NCBI RefSeq assembly: GCF_001624705.1
Contig: NZ_JSEO01000006.1
Span: forward strand, 1 to 64,000
Length of the DNA: 64,000 nucleotides
Direction: 5' to 3'
DNA from: Marinomonas sp. SBI8L
GTDB taxonomy: Bacteria > Pseudomonadota > Gammaproteobacteria > Pseudomonadales > Marinomonadaceae
A model generated the notes under the pieces. That model made no database searches and had not been told where the DNA came from. It worked only from the letters and a program-made list of their open reading frames with translations. Shown here one piece after another: positions 1 through 8,229 of the stretch (its first letter is position 1; every line of letters starts with the position of its first letter). The position numbers and the translations under genes are program-made.

Positions 1-260
1 TTCGTTTTAACGTAAGGCTTTACATATTGTGGTGGCATCAACTTAACTTCATGACCTAATTTTTGAAGTTCTCTAGCCCAATAATGCGCACTACCGCAAG
101 CTTCCATACCAATTAAACAGGGCGTTAGGTTACTAAAAAATTTAAGTAACTGATTACGCCTAAATGATCGATTCAAAATTGGTTTGCCAGCGCTATTAAT
201 GGCGCACACTTGAAATATCGATTTAGCAAGATCAATACCTGCTACTTGAATACATTCCAT
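1..260 (-). CDS. IS110-family transposase, N-terminal part (runs off left edge)
   Basis: Reading leftwards from an ATG at 258-260 gives about 86 residues beginning MECIQVAGIDLAKSIFQVC, followed by LIGMEACGSAHYWARELQ and MPPQYVKPYV. This is the start of the DEDD (RuvC-like) catalytic domain of IS110-family transposases. The first acidic residue is the D of GIDLAK and the next is the E of GMEAC. A strong ribosome binding site, GGAGG, lies just upstream (264-270). The rest of the gene is outside the window, so whether the element is intact cannot be judged. These enzymes act on DNA in the cytoplasm, and many are now known to be guided by an RNA from the element end. Confidence 0.93.
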   Translation of the reverse strand, partial: MECIQVAGIDLAKSIFQVCAINSAGKPILNRSFRRNQLLKFFSNLTPCLIGMEACGSAHYWARELQKLGHEVKLMPPQYVKPYVKT

Positions 261-316
261 ATTAACCTCCTAAACTGAAGAACTAACTCAGTATAGAAGG
301 GGTGTCCATTTCATTA
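1..316 (-). mobile_element. IS110-type insertion sequence, 5' end only
   Basis: The transposase fragment is preceded by a leader that reaches the AATGGACACCCC stretch at about 301-313. I infer the element boundary lies near there, because leaders of this kind precede IS110 transposase genes. IS110 elements usually lack long terminal inverted repeats, so the exact end cannot be fixed from one side. The non-coding end could hold a bridge-RNA-like guide, but nothing in the visible part proves it. Confidence 0.5.
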
Positions 317-782
317 TTTTAATAATGCCCACGCTCGATTTGTCCGACTTATCTACCGCACTCAAAACGTCACATCTTATTAATTATTTTGAAGAAAGGC
401 TACTTATTAACTGAAAACCTTCCTGGCTAAACGCGCATACACGTTATCTAGATTCCTAAAATTATTTTTCGGGTATGGTTATTTTGACTCATCTCGTAAC
501 TCATTGATTTTACATTTTTGTAAATCAGACACAATGATAAAGCGTGCCATATTATTGATAGCAATAACGCTAAAGCAAATTGTTAAGAGTTACCTATTTG
601 CTAGTCTGAAATCCTTTCCATTATTGGTAAAAGCAACTGATAAGTAAGATGTTGCGTGGTCTAGCGAAAGTTTATTTCACACGTATTTTGAGCCTAAACT
701 CTTTATTTGGCCAGTAAGAGAACCAAAACAGGCAAGCTAACGTATTAATGGAACAAGATTAATTCACATGAAGGCTATTGAT
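317..782. other. Intergenic stretch between IS110 end and DUF6435 gene
   Basis: About 470 bases of AT-rich sequence with no convincing open frame, RNA gene or strong hairpin. It probably contains the old insertion target flank and the promoter of the downstream small gene, but I could not pick out a clear -35/-10 pair. Confidence 0.4.
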
Positions 783-962
783 ATGTTCTCACTCTTTAAA
801 CGTGACACGCTGAAAAAGCTAAATAAAGACTATGACCTAAAACTAGAGGAAGCCTTTTTAGCCCAAAGGAATGGGGATATAAGGGCTTATGCTGAGTTAA
901 CGAATGACGCTGAGATGATAAAAAAAGAAATGGAAGTAATAGAAACTTCAACCCCAAAATAA
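783..962 (+). CDS. DUF6435 family small protein
   Basis: 59 residues starting MFSLFKRDTLKKLNKDYDLK. The MFSLFKRD opening and the later AQRNGDIRAYAELT segment are what I recognise of the DUF6435 family, small cytosolic proteins of unknown function in gammaproteobacteria. An in-frame ATG lies 15 bases upstream (768), but GAAGG sits 8 bases before the ATG at 783 and family members begin MFSLFKRD, so I chose 783. Highly charged and probably helical. It stands alone, convergent with the DUF1761 gene across a shared hairpin. Confidence 0.8.
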   Translation: MFSLFKRDTLKKLNKDYDLKLEEAFLAQRNGDIRAYAELTNDAEMIKKEMEVIETSTPK

Positions 963-1002
963 TAGGTGGCTTGCTCTAGCTAGACCTACTTCTATAATTT
1001 TT

Positions 1003-1046
1003 AACAACAACCAGCTGCCTAGGTTAATAAGCAACTGGTTGTTGTT
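1003..1046. terminator. Hairpin between convergent genes
   Basis: Arms 1003-1018 and 1031-1046 pair over 16 positions with one mismatch (AACAACAACCAG core), around a 12-base loop. There is no good U-tract on either side, so it may work as a bidirectional but weak terminator for the DUF6435 gene and the DUF1761 cluster. Confidence 0.6.
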
Positions 1047-1074
1047 AGACTCGTTTAATCAAAAAAGTGGTTAC

Positions 1075-1461
1075 TCAGAAAACACCTTGGCACACTATCA
1101 TGATAAGGGTCATAGTGAAGATATAGCCTGCTTCTACCAAGATGGCATATTTGCTTTTTTGGCAGAACAAACCGTTAGCTGCTTGCAAGCAAATAAAGGC
1201 GAACATGATGAGTAAAATAGTCAATAAGGCATTAGACACAGCGGTTATACCAACTAACCATGCCAGCATAAAGGTTCCACTGGCTTGAAGCGCCATACTT
1301 AAAGGCGCTGGTTTGGTGTCTTCATTCATTTCGACACCCACTCCAAGCGCCCATTTTTTGCCGAATAACTTAGGGCTAAACCAAAGCCAACCCAACAAAA
1401 AAGATAAAAAGAAACCTAGGATAACGGCTAACCAATTTACACCATCGATCAATTCACCCAT
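1075..1461 (-). CDS. DUF1761 domain membrane protein
   Basis: 128 residues with four predicted membrane spans. The N-terminal region GVNWLAVILGFFLSFLLGWL followed by WFSPKLFGKKWALG is typical of DUF1761, a small inner-membrane family of unknown function. It is the last gene of a leftward cluster after an ArsR regulator and an AHSA1-type protein; that three-gene association suggests co-regulation. The gap to the AHSA1 gene is 42 bases. No odd features. Confidence 0.85.
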   Translation of the reverse strand: MGELIDGVNWLAVILGFFLSFLLGWLWFSPKLFGKKWALGVGVEMNEDTKPAPLSMALQASGTFMLAWLVGITAVSNALLTILLIMFAFICLQAANGLFCQKSKYAILVEAGYIFTMTLIMIVCQGVF

Positions 1462-1503
1462 GACATCACTCCTTTAAATGATTGCAAAGCATAAAAGCCA
1501 ATT

Positions 1504-1923
1504 TTAGACCAAAGCGCGGGGTAAATTGGCTAAGCAACCCAACCAACCTTCATTGTGCTTATCGCAAGCATCTTGCTCTTGGAATTCGCTGTGAATCAAT
1601 TCAAGCTTGGATTTGTTCTCTGAAACCGACGTAAATAACACAGTAACCATAGTGGCATGCGGGCTTGATTCCCACTGCCAGCTGAATACTAGCTTGTCAG
1701 GCTGCGCTATTTCCGTGTATTCACCACCCACAACAAATTGCTCACCCTCTTGGTTTTGCATGACAAAACGGTAACTACCACCCACTTTGAAATCCACTTT
1801 TGCTTCCGGCACTGTCATAGCGCCTGGCGCAAACCATTGGCTAATCACTTCAGGTTTAGTCCAAGCATTAAACAAGGCGTCAATTGGCGCATTAAATTCC
1901 TGTGAAATTGTTAAGCTATACAT
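1504..1923 (-). CDS. SRPBCC / AHSA1-type ligand-binding protein
   Basis: 139 residues. The opening SLTISQEFNAPIDALFNAWT, then PEVISQWFAPG and the GGSYRF strand, match the START-like SRPBCC fold of the AHSA1 (activator of Hsp90 ATPase homologue 1-like) family. Bacterial members are cytosolic and bind hydrophobic ligands or have unknown roles. It starts three bases after the stop of the ArsR-type regulator gene, so the two are almost certainly one transcript; this pairing is very common in bacteria. The specific ligand is unknown. Confidence 0.88.
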   Translation of the reverse strand: MYSLTISQEFNAPIDALFNAWTKPEVISQWFAPGAMTVPEAKVDFKVGGSYRFVMQNQEGEQFVVGGEYTEIAQPDKLVFSWQWESSPHATMVTVLFTSVSENKSKLELIHSEFQEQDACDKHNEGWLGCLANLPRALV

Positions 1924-1926
1924 TGT

Positions 1927-2259
1927 TTACTCCTCTGGGGTTTCAATTAAGTTGGCTAAGGTATTCATCCTATTCTGCCAAAAGTTTCGATAGATACTGA
2001 TCCAATCCAAGGCTCCGGCTAGCTGCTCAGGCACTAAAGACAGGTAGTGGGTTCGTCCTTCCACTTTCCTTTGAACTATCTTGGCCTTCTCTAGCATTTT
2101 GATGTGTTTAGAAACGGCCTGAAGAGAGACATCAAATTCTGCTGCTATGTCTGAAACCGGCATTTCACCTGATGTCAGTAAATGCACTATCTTGCGTCGA
2201 CTTGCATCGGCGAGTGCCATAAAAACTAAATCTAACGGGTCACTTTTCAAATTTGGCAA
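1927..2259 (-). CDS. ArsR-family winged-helix regulator
   Basis: About 110 residues with the ArsR fold: LDLVFMALADASRRKIVHLL, then the recognition helix region DVSLQAVSKHIKMLEKAKIV and the wing RKVEGRTHYLSL. No metal-binding CxC motif is seen, so it is the AHSA1-linked type rather than a metal sensor. The frame stays open upstream to a TTG at 2391, but those extra residues are hydrophobic and unlike the family. I place the start at a TTG at 2259 (reading MPNLKSDPLDLVF), with GAG nine bases before it; this start is uncertain. It probably represses its own operon with the AHSA1 gene and perhaps the DUF1761 gene. Confidence 0.8.
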   Translation of the reverse strand: MPNLKSDPLDLVFMALADASRRKIVHLLTSGEMPVSDIAAEFDVSLQAVSKHIKMLEKAKIVQRKVEGRTHYLSLVPEQLAGALDWISIYRNFWQNRMNTLANLIETPEE

Positions 2260-2473
2260 AGGGTCTATCTCATTTAATATTTTGTTGCTGTGTTTTGCAT
2301 TTGATTGCTCAAGAATAGAAGCAAGCGTTAAAAGAAGTATAAGCTTAAATATTTTATATTCAACCAAAAGGTTTAATATAAAATCTATCAATTAGAAATG
2401 TGTATAAACATCATTAAGTTAGCTTGAAAAATAATGCTTAGATAAGGCTGGATGTAATAGAAAAAAGAAAGAT

Positions 2474-2511
2474 AAAGTCGTAGGTTAGCGCTTAAATTAA
2501 CCTACGACTTT
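2474..2511 (-). terminator. Rho-independent terminator of the flavoprotein gene
   Basis: Perfect 14-bp stem (arms 2474-2487 and 2498-2511, AAAGTCGTAGGTTA) with a 10-base loop. On the minus strand it is followed by a T-rich run (2461-2472). It lies 13 bases after the stop of the leftward gene ending at 2524. Confidence 0.85.
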
Positions 2512-2523
2512 AAAGAAATGAGT

Positions 2524-3108
2524 TTAGATAAGTTTCTTTCCTAGATGGCTTACTTGCGCCAACCATTGCGCTTTCTGAGAATCATCAGACATGATAACAG
2601 AACCAAATAAACTCGTTTTCACCGGCGATACACCACAAAACTCCAGTGTATATTTGTTTAATTGTCCTAAAACAGGCGCGGCTTGATCTTCTACAAATTC
2701 ATCAGGCATATCCATGGTTAATAGAATACGGGCCGTTTTACCCTTCATGAGTTGCACAGGATTTGGGTCATCCCCTTCAAATTTAAAGGTCACACCTGGG
2801 ATAAATGCTCTATCGATAAGGCCTTTCATTTTCGCCGGAAGTCCACCCCACCAAGTGGAAGACACAATGACAATATGGTCAGCCCACATAAGTGACTCTT
2901 GAAACTCAACTAAACAAGGCTCTAATGGCTGAATTTCATCATATCCTTGCTCTAGACTTGGATTAAACACCATGTCCGCTAAGTTGAAACGACGTACCTG
3001 AGCAATTTCCCTTGCTTCAATTTCATAGGTATCGGCAAGCGAGTGACTTAAACTTTTTTGCTTTTGTGAGGGTTTTGGATTGCCATTTAAAATCAGAACA
3101 TTTGACAT
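2524..3108 (-). CDS. NAD(P)H-dependent flavin oxidoreductase (quinone-reductase-like)
   Basis: 194 residues with a flavodoxin-like fold. MSNVLILNGNPKPSQKQKS is the FMN/FAD phosphate-binding start, and STWWGGLPAKMKGLIDRAF is the second cofactor loop of the NAD(P)H:quinone oxidoreductase / Flavodoxin_2 family. Members reduce quinones or other electrophiles in the cytoplasm by two-electron transfer. It is a single gene with its own terminator. Substrate cannot be told from sequence. Start ATG supported by the canonical N-terminal strand beginning at residue 2. Confidence 0.87.
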   Translation of the reverse strand: MSNVLILNGNPKPSQKQKSLSHSLADTYEIEAREIAQVRRFNLADMVFNPSLEQGYDEIQPLEPCLVEFQESLMWADHIVIVSSTWWGGLPAKMKGLIDRAFIPGVTFKFEGDDPNPVQLMKGKTARILLTMDMPDEFVEDQAAPVLGQLNKYTLEFCGVSPVKTSLFGSVIMSDDSQKAQWLAQVSHLGKKLI

Positions 3109-3230
3109 AGTTAGCGTCTCTTATTGAATGAAAAATAAGAGTGTAAAGTCTTCCCCTAGGGGGAGAGTCAAGGGTTACAAGTGAGTCTTTGAAAATCTAA
3201 AAAAGAGCTCGATGCCTAAATGCTTTTTTA

Positions 3231-3278
3231 AGTGTTATTTAAAGTTCTATTTAAAGTACTAGTCAAACTGCTATTAAG
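3231..3278. repeat. Four imperfect 12-bp tandem copies
   Basis: Successive 12-base blocks at 3231, 3243, 3255 and 3267 follow the pattern AGTNNTATTTAA with growing divergence. They lie just downstream of the pseudouridine synthase stop codon. One of several short tandem arrays in this window. Confidence 0.7.
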
Positions 3279-3283
3279 AAGCG

Positions 3284-4153
3284 CTATGCGAGTTTAGCCG
3301 CCACTGCCTTGAGGTTAGGTCTTAGTGTTTCATCAAGTTTAAAAGAGCGTGTCTCGCCCGTTAATGGACAGGTAAAATCTAGCGTCACTGCACACAGTTG
3401 AAGATTTAGGTCATCAGCATATTGTTGGTTTTTATCGCCATGAAGCCTATCAGCCACAACAGGTAAACCTATGCCTGCAGCATGTAATCTAATCTGATGT
3501 TTTCTACCCGAATCAATTTTCACATCGATAAGAGAAAGGTTTGCATCTCTATCATGTTCTAAACAATTAAAGGCACTTTTAGCACTTTTTCCATCAATTT
3601 CTTGTGTAATAACTTCTGGTTGATCATGCTCAGTGTGATTGCCATGAACAATAATTTGATAGTGCTTTTCTAATGCGTGCTGCTCAAACATGCCTGATAA
3701 TGCGCGAGCTGCCGCTTTCGTATGGGCGATAATAATTAAACCTGTCGCCGCTCTATCAAGCCTGTGTACGATAAAAACAGGTCTTTCGGGCGTTAAGTGC
3801 GTTTGAGCCCAGCGACTAATGGTGGTGTGATCACTCCACTTTGAACCTTGAGATAACATGCCATAGGGCTTGTACCAAACACTATAGCTTTCTAAATCAG
3901 CCACCAGCTTAGCTTCAGGCACGATTTGATCTAACACTTTAGGGTTATAATAAAAGTGTAATTCTTCGCTGGCTTTTAATGGTTTTTTAACTCGCCTTAA
4001 TCGCTGAACCTGCTTACCACGCCCTATCCATAAAGCCCCTTTAGCAATAGCGCTTTTAATTTCAGCAGCAGATAAATCGCAACTATCACTGAGCAAAGAA
4101 AGAATGCTCGATTCTGAATTATCGACTTTAATATGACGTTCGAAAGCTTCCAA
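3284..4153 (-). CDS. RluA-family pseudouridine synthase
   Basis: 289 residues. The RluA catalytic motif is VHRLDRAATGLIII, with the conserved catalytic Asp in HRLD; SGRKHQIRLHAAGIGLPVVAD is the family's C-terminal RNA-binding motif. An N-terminal extension with SDSCDLSAAEIKSAIAKGALW resembles a divergent S4-like segment. It isomerises uridine to pseudouridine in rRNA or tRNA; which target cannot be told. It differs from RluA, RluC and RluD in its shortened N-terminus and looks like the tRNA/unknown-specificity branch. Single gene on the minus strand. Confidence 0.9.
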   Translation of the reverse strand: MEAFERHIKVDNSESSILSLLSDSCDLSAAEIKSAIAKGALWIGRGKQVQRLRRVKKPLKASEELHFYYNPKVLDQIVPEAKLVADLESYSVWYKPYGMLSQGSKWSDHTTISRWAQTHLTPERPVFIVHRLDRAATGLIIIAHTKAAARALSGMFEQHALEKHYQIIVHGNHTEHDQPEVITQEIDGKSAKSAFNCLEHDRDANLSLIDVKIDSGRKHQIRLHAAGIGLPVVADRLHGDKNQQYADDLNLQLCAVTLDFTCPLTGETRSFKLDETLRPNLKAVAAKLA

Positions 4154-4419
4154 CTTATCTAATTCCTAATAGAGATGTATAAGTAAACAGGGGAAAAATG
4201 CGGGCGCATCTTAACATCAAAGACAATGAAAAACATGATTTATAACATTGTGGCTCCTTCTACTACTTGTCAGTCGCTCACACGGCTTATTTATAAAATC
4301 AATGCGTCTGTTATTAGGTGTAATAACGCTTAATAGTATGAGAATCTATCTTGGTTTGACTGGCTTAAATCTATATATCACTCAAACCTCAAATAAACTC
4401 AAGATAAAAGGAATTCATC

Positions 4420-5622
4420 ATGTGTACTGACTTTTCAATCAAGGCTAATAACGGCGATATTATCATTGGACGCTCAATGGAATTAGGTATTGAACTTAAT
4501 TCAGAGTTGTTTTTCCGCTCACCTCATTATGAATATGATCAATGCTTAAGCGAAAATGAGCTAACGGCATTGAAAGCTCAAGAAGGTTTAAAACTAAAAA
4601 GCCTTAATGAAATTCCAGCGCCTGAAAACATGCATGCTTGGCAAGGTAAATACGGTTTTATGGCAATGAATGCTTTTCATAGTGACATAGTGGCAGCAAA
4701 CGGTATGAATACCGAAGGTCTTACGACAGGCACCATGGTACTTGCCCTTAGCCAATACCAAGCTGTACCCAAATTTGATGGTAAACCAGATGGAAAAAAT
4801 GCGATTTATTACCCGTTTCTTTCCACTTGGATTCTCTCTAACTGCCAAGACTGTCAAGATGTCATTGATGGCTTAACGGTTGATGAGCTCACCCTAGCGC
4901 CCAGTTCGACTCTGACACTGGCTTCTCAAAACGCGGCAAAAGATAAATTAATCGTCATTGACCCTTTTGACGAGATAAACCCCGCTTTTAAATTCCATTT
5001 TCCTGTTCAAGATGCCAAAGGAAATAGCATAGTGCTTGAATTTGTTGATGGGAAATTACACATTTCTGATATGAAACCGATTGGTGTTTTAACGAATGAC
5101 CCTGTCATCGCATGGCAACAAGAAAATGTGCTTAAAAACTACGCCTTTATTAACCCTGTTAATTTAGGCCTTCAAGGCAATAATTTTTCTAATCAGTTGA
5201 TAGGTCAGGGATCAGGGTTTAATGGATTACCTGGAAGTTCAACACCGATTGACCGCTTTGTGCGAGCCTCAATGATGACAAACTATGCTTATCCAGTTGC
5301 TGACGGCATTGAAGCGACAAATCTCGCTTTTCATATACTCAACACGGTTGATATTCCCAAAGGTACTAGCCGTGAGTCTCTAGAACCTGAAACAGGAAAA
5401 AGTGAGCCGATTAGTGATTACCCGCAATGGATTACCGCATGCGATTTGACCAATCGAATTTTTAACATTCGTATGTATCAATCACCCAGTGTCTATAGCA
5501 TAGATTTAAACGAATTAGCCAAGAACGAAGGACTATATGCCCTTGATAAAACCCATTATCCACTTCCAGTGGATAAAAAAGTAATTCCTATTACTGATTT
5601 AGTTAAAGCAACAATAAAATAA
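4420..5622 (+). CDS. Linear amide C-N hydrolase (choloylglycine hydrolase family)
   Basis: 400 residues. It starts MCTDFSIKANNGDIIIGRSMELG; Cys2 is the N-terminal nucleophile once Met is removed, and the R and D of GRSME / similar strands fit the Ntn-hydrolase fold of penicillin V acylases and bile salt hydrolases. Marine homologues cleave N-acyl amides, including some acyl-homoserine lactones; the substrate here is unknown. No signal peptide. It is somewhat longer than the usual 325-360 residues. AAAGGA lies 8 bases before the ATG. A strong terminator follows at 5648. Confidence 0.88.
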   Translation: MCTDFSIKANNGDIIIGRSMELGIELNSELFFRSPHYEYDQCLSENELTALKAQEGLKLKSLNEIPAPENMHAWQGKYGFMAMNAFHSDIVAANGMNTEGLTTGTMVLALSQYQAVPKFDGKPDGKNAIYYPFLSTWILSNCQDCQDVIDGLTVDELTLAPSSTLTLASQNAAKDKLIVIDPFDEINPAFKFHFPVQDAKGNSIVLEFVDGKLHISDMKPIGVLTNDPVIAWQQENVLKNYAFINPVNLGLQGNNFSNQLIGQGSGFNGLPGSSTPIDRFVRASMMTNYAYPVADGIEATNLAFHILNTVDIPKGTSRESLEPETGKSEPISDYPQWITACDLTNRIFNIRMYQSPSVYSIDLNELAKNEGLYALDKTHYPLPVDKKVIPITDLVKATIK

Positions 5623-5647
5623 TCGTTACAAGCAGCTAATAGATAGC

Positions 5648-5676
5648 AAATCGATCTAGTTCAACTGGATCGATTT
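5648..5676 (+). terminator. Terminator of the amide hydrolase gene
   Basis: Perfect 9-bp stem AAATCGATC / GATCGATTT (5648-5656, 5668-5676), followed by CACATTTTT. It is 26 bases after the stop codon. Confidence 0.8.
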
Positions 5677-5781
5677 CACATTTTTAACAATTCTATTCAA
5701 AAGCTAAAAGCCTCTTACTCGCACTCCTCATTCATTTGCTAATACAGATGGATTGCTGACAAAGTGAGGAAAGTAGTCTTC

Positions 5782-6726
5782 TTAGTTCTCCAATTTTTTT
5801 AATCGTCTATAAGCTGCTGGAGCAATCGAAAAATGTTTTTTAAATACCCGTCCAAATGCCGCTTCAGATTGATATCCCACGCTTTCAGCAACATCAATCA
5901 TGCTGGTGTTTGCTTCCAATAAACGCTGTTGTGCTAGCTGCATACGCCACTGTGTAATATAGGCGTTTGGGCTAACACCAAGGTAGTTAATAAAACGGTT
6001 TAGTAACGCTGTTCTAGAAAGCCCCGCAATACTCGATAATTCAACTAATGCCCATGAATGTTGTGGTGTTTGATGAATGGCTTGCAGCACTTTTCTAATA
6101 GCTGGATCTGAAAAGCCAGCAAGAGCAGTCCCTGCATGGCTGTTCGATTCGAGGTAATTCCGTATCAATTGGGTATATATGATCTCAGACATTTTCAAAG
6201 CAATCAGATCACTTCCCATATTATCCTGCCCTGCTTCAGCACCAATCACCTTAAGGGTACTTTCCATCCAGTTACCGGCTGCTTCACCATAGTTTTTAAC
6301 ATGAATATAAGATGGTAAAGCGTCGATCAAAGGATGTTTGGCATCTTTGTCGAAAGCAAAGTGACCACATATTAATTGTGTTTCGTGATTTGTACCTTGC
6401 TCACCGTAAACGAGTGCCCCTTTTCCAGTAAATCCAGAATCAGCAATGACTTTATCTAACTGTACTGCTTGGTTTTCAGTCGATGGATCACAAAACAAGG
6501 TATGAGAAGCCCCTCTTGTGATCAAAATCAAATCACCTTGATCGAGTAACACAGGGTCCTCATCGTGATTAATTCTTACCAAGCAGCGCCCTCTGTGTGC
6601 AAAATGGAAACGCGACACATCATCGAATGAGGGTACTTTTACACTCCACGGCGAAGTAAAAGAGGTGCGGAAATATAACGTTCCGCTTAATTTCAACTGA
6701 GATAAGATATCGCTCAAAATGTCCAT
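5782..6726 (-). CDS. AraC-family regulator with cupin sensor domain
   Basis: 314 residues. N-terminal cupin (AraC-binding-like, Cupin_6 type) around residues 1-150, including FHFAHRGRCLVRI and DLILITRGASHTL. C-terminal AraC DNA-binding domain around 215-310: LSSIAGLSRTALLNRF and SVGYQSEAAFGRVFKKHF are its two helix-turn-helix units. I chose the ATG at 6726 because AAGGAGA lies 6 bases upstream, although the frame stays open to 6801. It is divergent from the DUF4142-cupredoxin pair; an inverted repeat at 6792-6824 in the shared gap is a candidate operator. The ligand is unknown. Confidence 0.9.
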   Translation of the reverse strand: MDILSDILSQLKLSGTLYFRTSFTSPWSVKVPSFDDVSRFHFAHRGRCLVRINHDEDPVLLDQGDLILITRGASHTLFCDPSTENQAVQLDKVIADSGFTGKGALVYGEQGTNHETQLICGHFAFDKDAKHPLIDALPSYIHVKNYGEAAGNWMESTLKVIGAEAGQDNMGSDLIALKMSEIIYTQLIRNYLESNSHAGTALAGFSDPAIRKVLQAIHQTPQHSWALVELSSIAGLSRTALLNRFINYLGVSPNAYITQWRMQLAQQRLLEANTSMIDVAESVGYQSEAAFGRVFKKHFSIAPAAYRRLKKLEN

Positions 6727-6791
6727 GCAAGTCTCCTTAGTAACTAGCTTTACGATAACAGCATAGAGCCTAAAAAAACTTATTAATGTAC

Positions 6792-6824
6792 TAATGATCA
6801 ATTTTTAAGCTTTTTTGATCATTA
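6792..6824. promoter_or_regulatory. Inverted repeat in divergent AraC / DUF4142 promoter region
   Basis: Perfect 10-bp arms TAATGATCAA (6792-6801) and TTGATCATTA (6815-6824), separated by 13 bases. It sits 65 bases upstream of the AraC-type gene and about 80 upstream of the DUF4142 gene. Its placement suggests an operator for one or both, though AraC proteins more often use direct repeats. Confidence 0.5.
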
Positions 6825-6906
6825 ATAATTTTCATAATTCCACTTAAATTAAGTTATTGGTTTTTCTCTATAAACCATAAATTAAATAATATTTGAGGAA
6901 TTGAAG

Positions 6907-7434
6907 ATGAAAATTAAATATACACCTTTCTTTTTTGCGATGATTTTTGCTTTAAATACGAGTCAAGCAATAGCTAACGACCCAGCAGATTTAAATGATT
7001 TAGAAATTGCACACGTTGCATACATCGCTGACAATATTGATATTCGTTATGCACACCTTGCACTGGCAATATCAACGAACCCTGAGATTCATGCTTTTGC
7101 AAAAACTATGATTCGAGACCATACCGCAGTCAATGAACAAGCATTAGCCTTGCTCAAAAAACTAAAAGCACAGCCTCAAGATAACTTTTTAAGTAGAGCA
7201 TTAAACAAAAACGCTGAAAAGCTCATTAATGAGATGAGCCAACTTCGTGGCATTGAGTTTGATAAACGCTATGCTGCAAATGAGCTGGCCTACCATAAAG
7301 CAGTTAATGACTTAGTCGAGAATGCTTTTATACCTAATATTGAAAATGCAGAGGTGAAAGCATTATTTGAAGCAGGTTTACAAATTTTTAAAGCACATGA
7401 GGGGCATGCAGAGCATATGGTTGGAGCACTTTGA
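6907..7434 (+). CDS. DUF4142 exported helical protein
   Basis: 175 residues. A signal peptide ending near residue 20 (ALNTSQAIAN) is followed by an all-helical, ferritin-like DUF4142 domain: LEIAHVAYIADNIDIRYAHL, then FAKTMIRDHTAVNEQ and the late HEGHAEHM. Family members are periplasmic or surface proteins of unknown function, sometimes linked to stress or metal response; the C-terminal HEGHAEH could bind metal. I use the ATG at 6907, 8 bases after GAGG, not the TTG at 6901. Its stop overlaps the start of the cupredoxin gene (TGATG), so the two are translationally coupled. Confidence 0.88.
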   Translation: MKIKYTPFFFAMIFALNTSQAIANDPADLNDLEIAHVAYIADNIDIRYAHLALAISTNPEIHAFAKTMIRDHTAVNEQALALLKKLKAQPQDNFLSRALNKNAEKLINEMSQLRGIEFDKRYAANELAYHKAVNDLVENAFIPNIENAEVKALFEAGLQIFKAHEGHAEHMVGAL

Positions 7435-7781
7435 TGTTAAGTCGTTTAACAAGACAAGTCACCATGCTATCAACATGCGTATGGATTATGTTCGCTTCAC
7501 TTACCACTTCCATCTCACATGCAGGAACAGTCCATCAGGTTGAAATTTATCAGTTCAAGTTTGTACCTGATGTAGTTGATATAGAAGTTGGTGATTCAAT
7601 TGTTTGGACAAATAAAGATATCGTTCCTCACACTGCCACAGCGTTAGATAAGAGCTGGGATACGGGGGAAATTTTAGCAGGAGAAAGTAAATCAGTTTCT
7701 TTTCATACTGAAGCAGACCTAGCCTACTATTGCCTCTATCATCCAACAATGAAAGCCAGTGTTCGACTCCTTACCAATTAA
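7434..7781 (+). CDS. Periplasmic cupredoxin (plastocyanin/amicyanin-like)
   Basis: 115 residues with a signal peptide of about 30. The mature part is one cupredoxin domain with a full type 1 copper site: His66 (in VPHTA), Cys100, His103 and Met106 (in YYCLYHPTM). Such proteins carry electrons in the periplasm or act in copper handling. The start overlaps the DUF4142 stop by one base (TGATG), implying a shared job, perhaps metal or oxidative stress. A 12-bp perfect hairpin brackets the stop codon. Confidence 0.9.
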   Translation: MLSRLTRQVTMLSTCVWIMFASLTTSISHAGTVHQVEIYQFKFVPDVVDIEVGDSIVWTNKDIVPHTATALDKSWDTGEILAGESKSVSFHTEADLAYYCLYHPTMKASVRLLTN

Positions 7782-7795
7782 GTTTGGTAAGGAGT
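7766..7795. terminator. Hairpin spanning the cupredoxin stop codon
   Basis: Perfect 12-bp stem ACTCCTTACCAA (7766-7777) with its complement at 7784-7795; the stop codon lies in and next to the small loop. It lacks a U-tract, so it may be a transcript-end or processing structure rather than a classic intrinsic terminator. Confidence 0.6.
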
Positions 7796-7818
7796 TCTCA
7801 ATGCAAAGCTTAAGTTAG

Positions 7819-8229
7819 CTATCTCTCATTACGTTTATAATTTTGTATACGACCACGTTTTTTCTTAGCCTCATAATTAGCCGCTGCGGTCTCTCGCATT
7901 TCTTCGACTAATTCGACTGTAAGAGGTAAAGGCTCTTTTGGTAGTACACCGTCAGCAAAGCCACGTTCTCTGGGCTTTAGCTCATATTGATAAGCACTTG
8001 CTTTTGGCATTCGCTTAAATTTATAGAGGTAAAAGTTTTCTACTTTTTCGCTGGCCCATTCTGTCTTTTTTAAGAATTTATGACAGGATTCAATGCTCGG
8101 ATTGTGGTAAAAACAATCTAGACGCAAAGCCGCATCTAAAACATCCCAGCCATAAAAGTCCACCAGCTCGGTTATCATGGTTTTCAATTTGAGGCCATGT
8201 AATGGGTTGTTTTGTTGTTCTTCAATCAT
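7819..8229 (-). CDS. VF530 (DUF2132) family DNA-binding protein
   Basis: 136 residues. NNPLHGLKLKTMITELVDFY, then GWDVLDAALRLDCF and SIESCHKFLKKTEWAS, is the VF530/DUF2132 domain, a small fold described structurally from Vibrio fischeri and thought to bind DNA. The usual domain is about 70-80 residues; here a C-terminal extension ends in a very basic tail (KKKRGRIQNYKRNER). I choose the ATG at 8229, with GGA 6 bases upstream, rather than a TTG at 8247. Function unknown. Confidence 0.88.
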   Translation of the reverse strand: MIEEQQNNPLHGLKLKTMITELVDFYGWDVLDAALRLDCFYHNPSIESCHKFLKKTEWASEKVENFYLYKFKRMPKASAYQYELKPRERGFADGVLPKEPLPLTVELVEEMRETAAANYEAKKKRGRIQNYKRNER

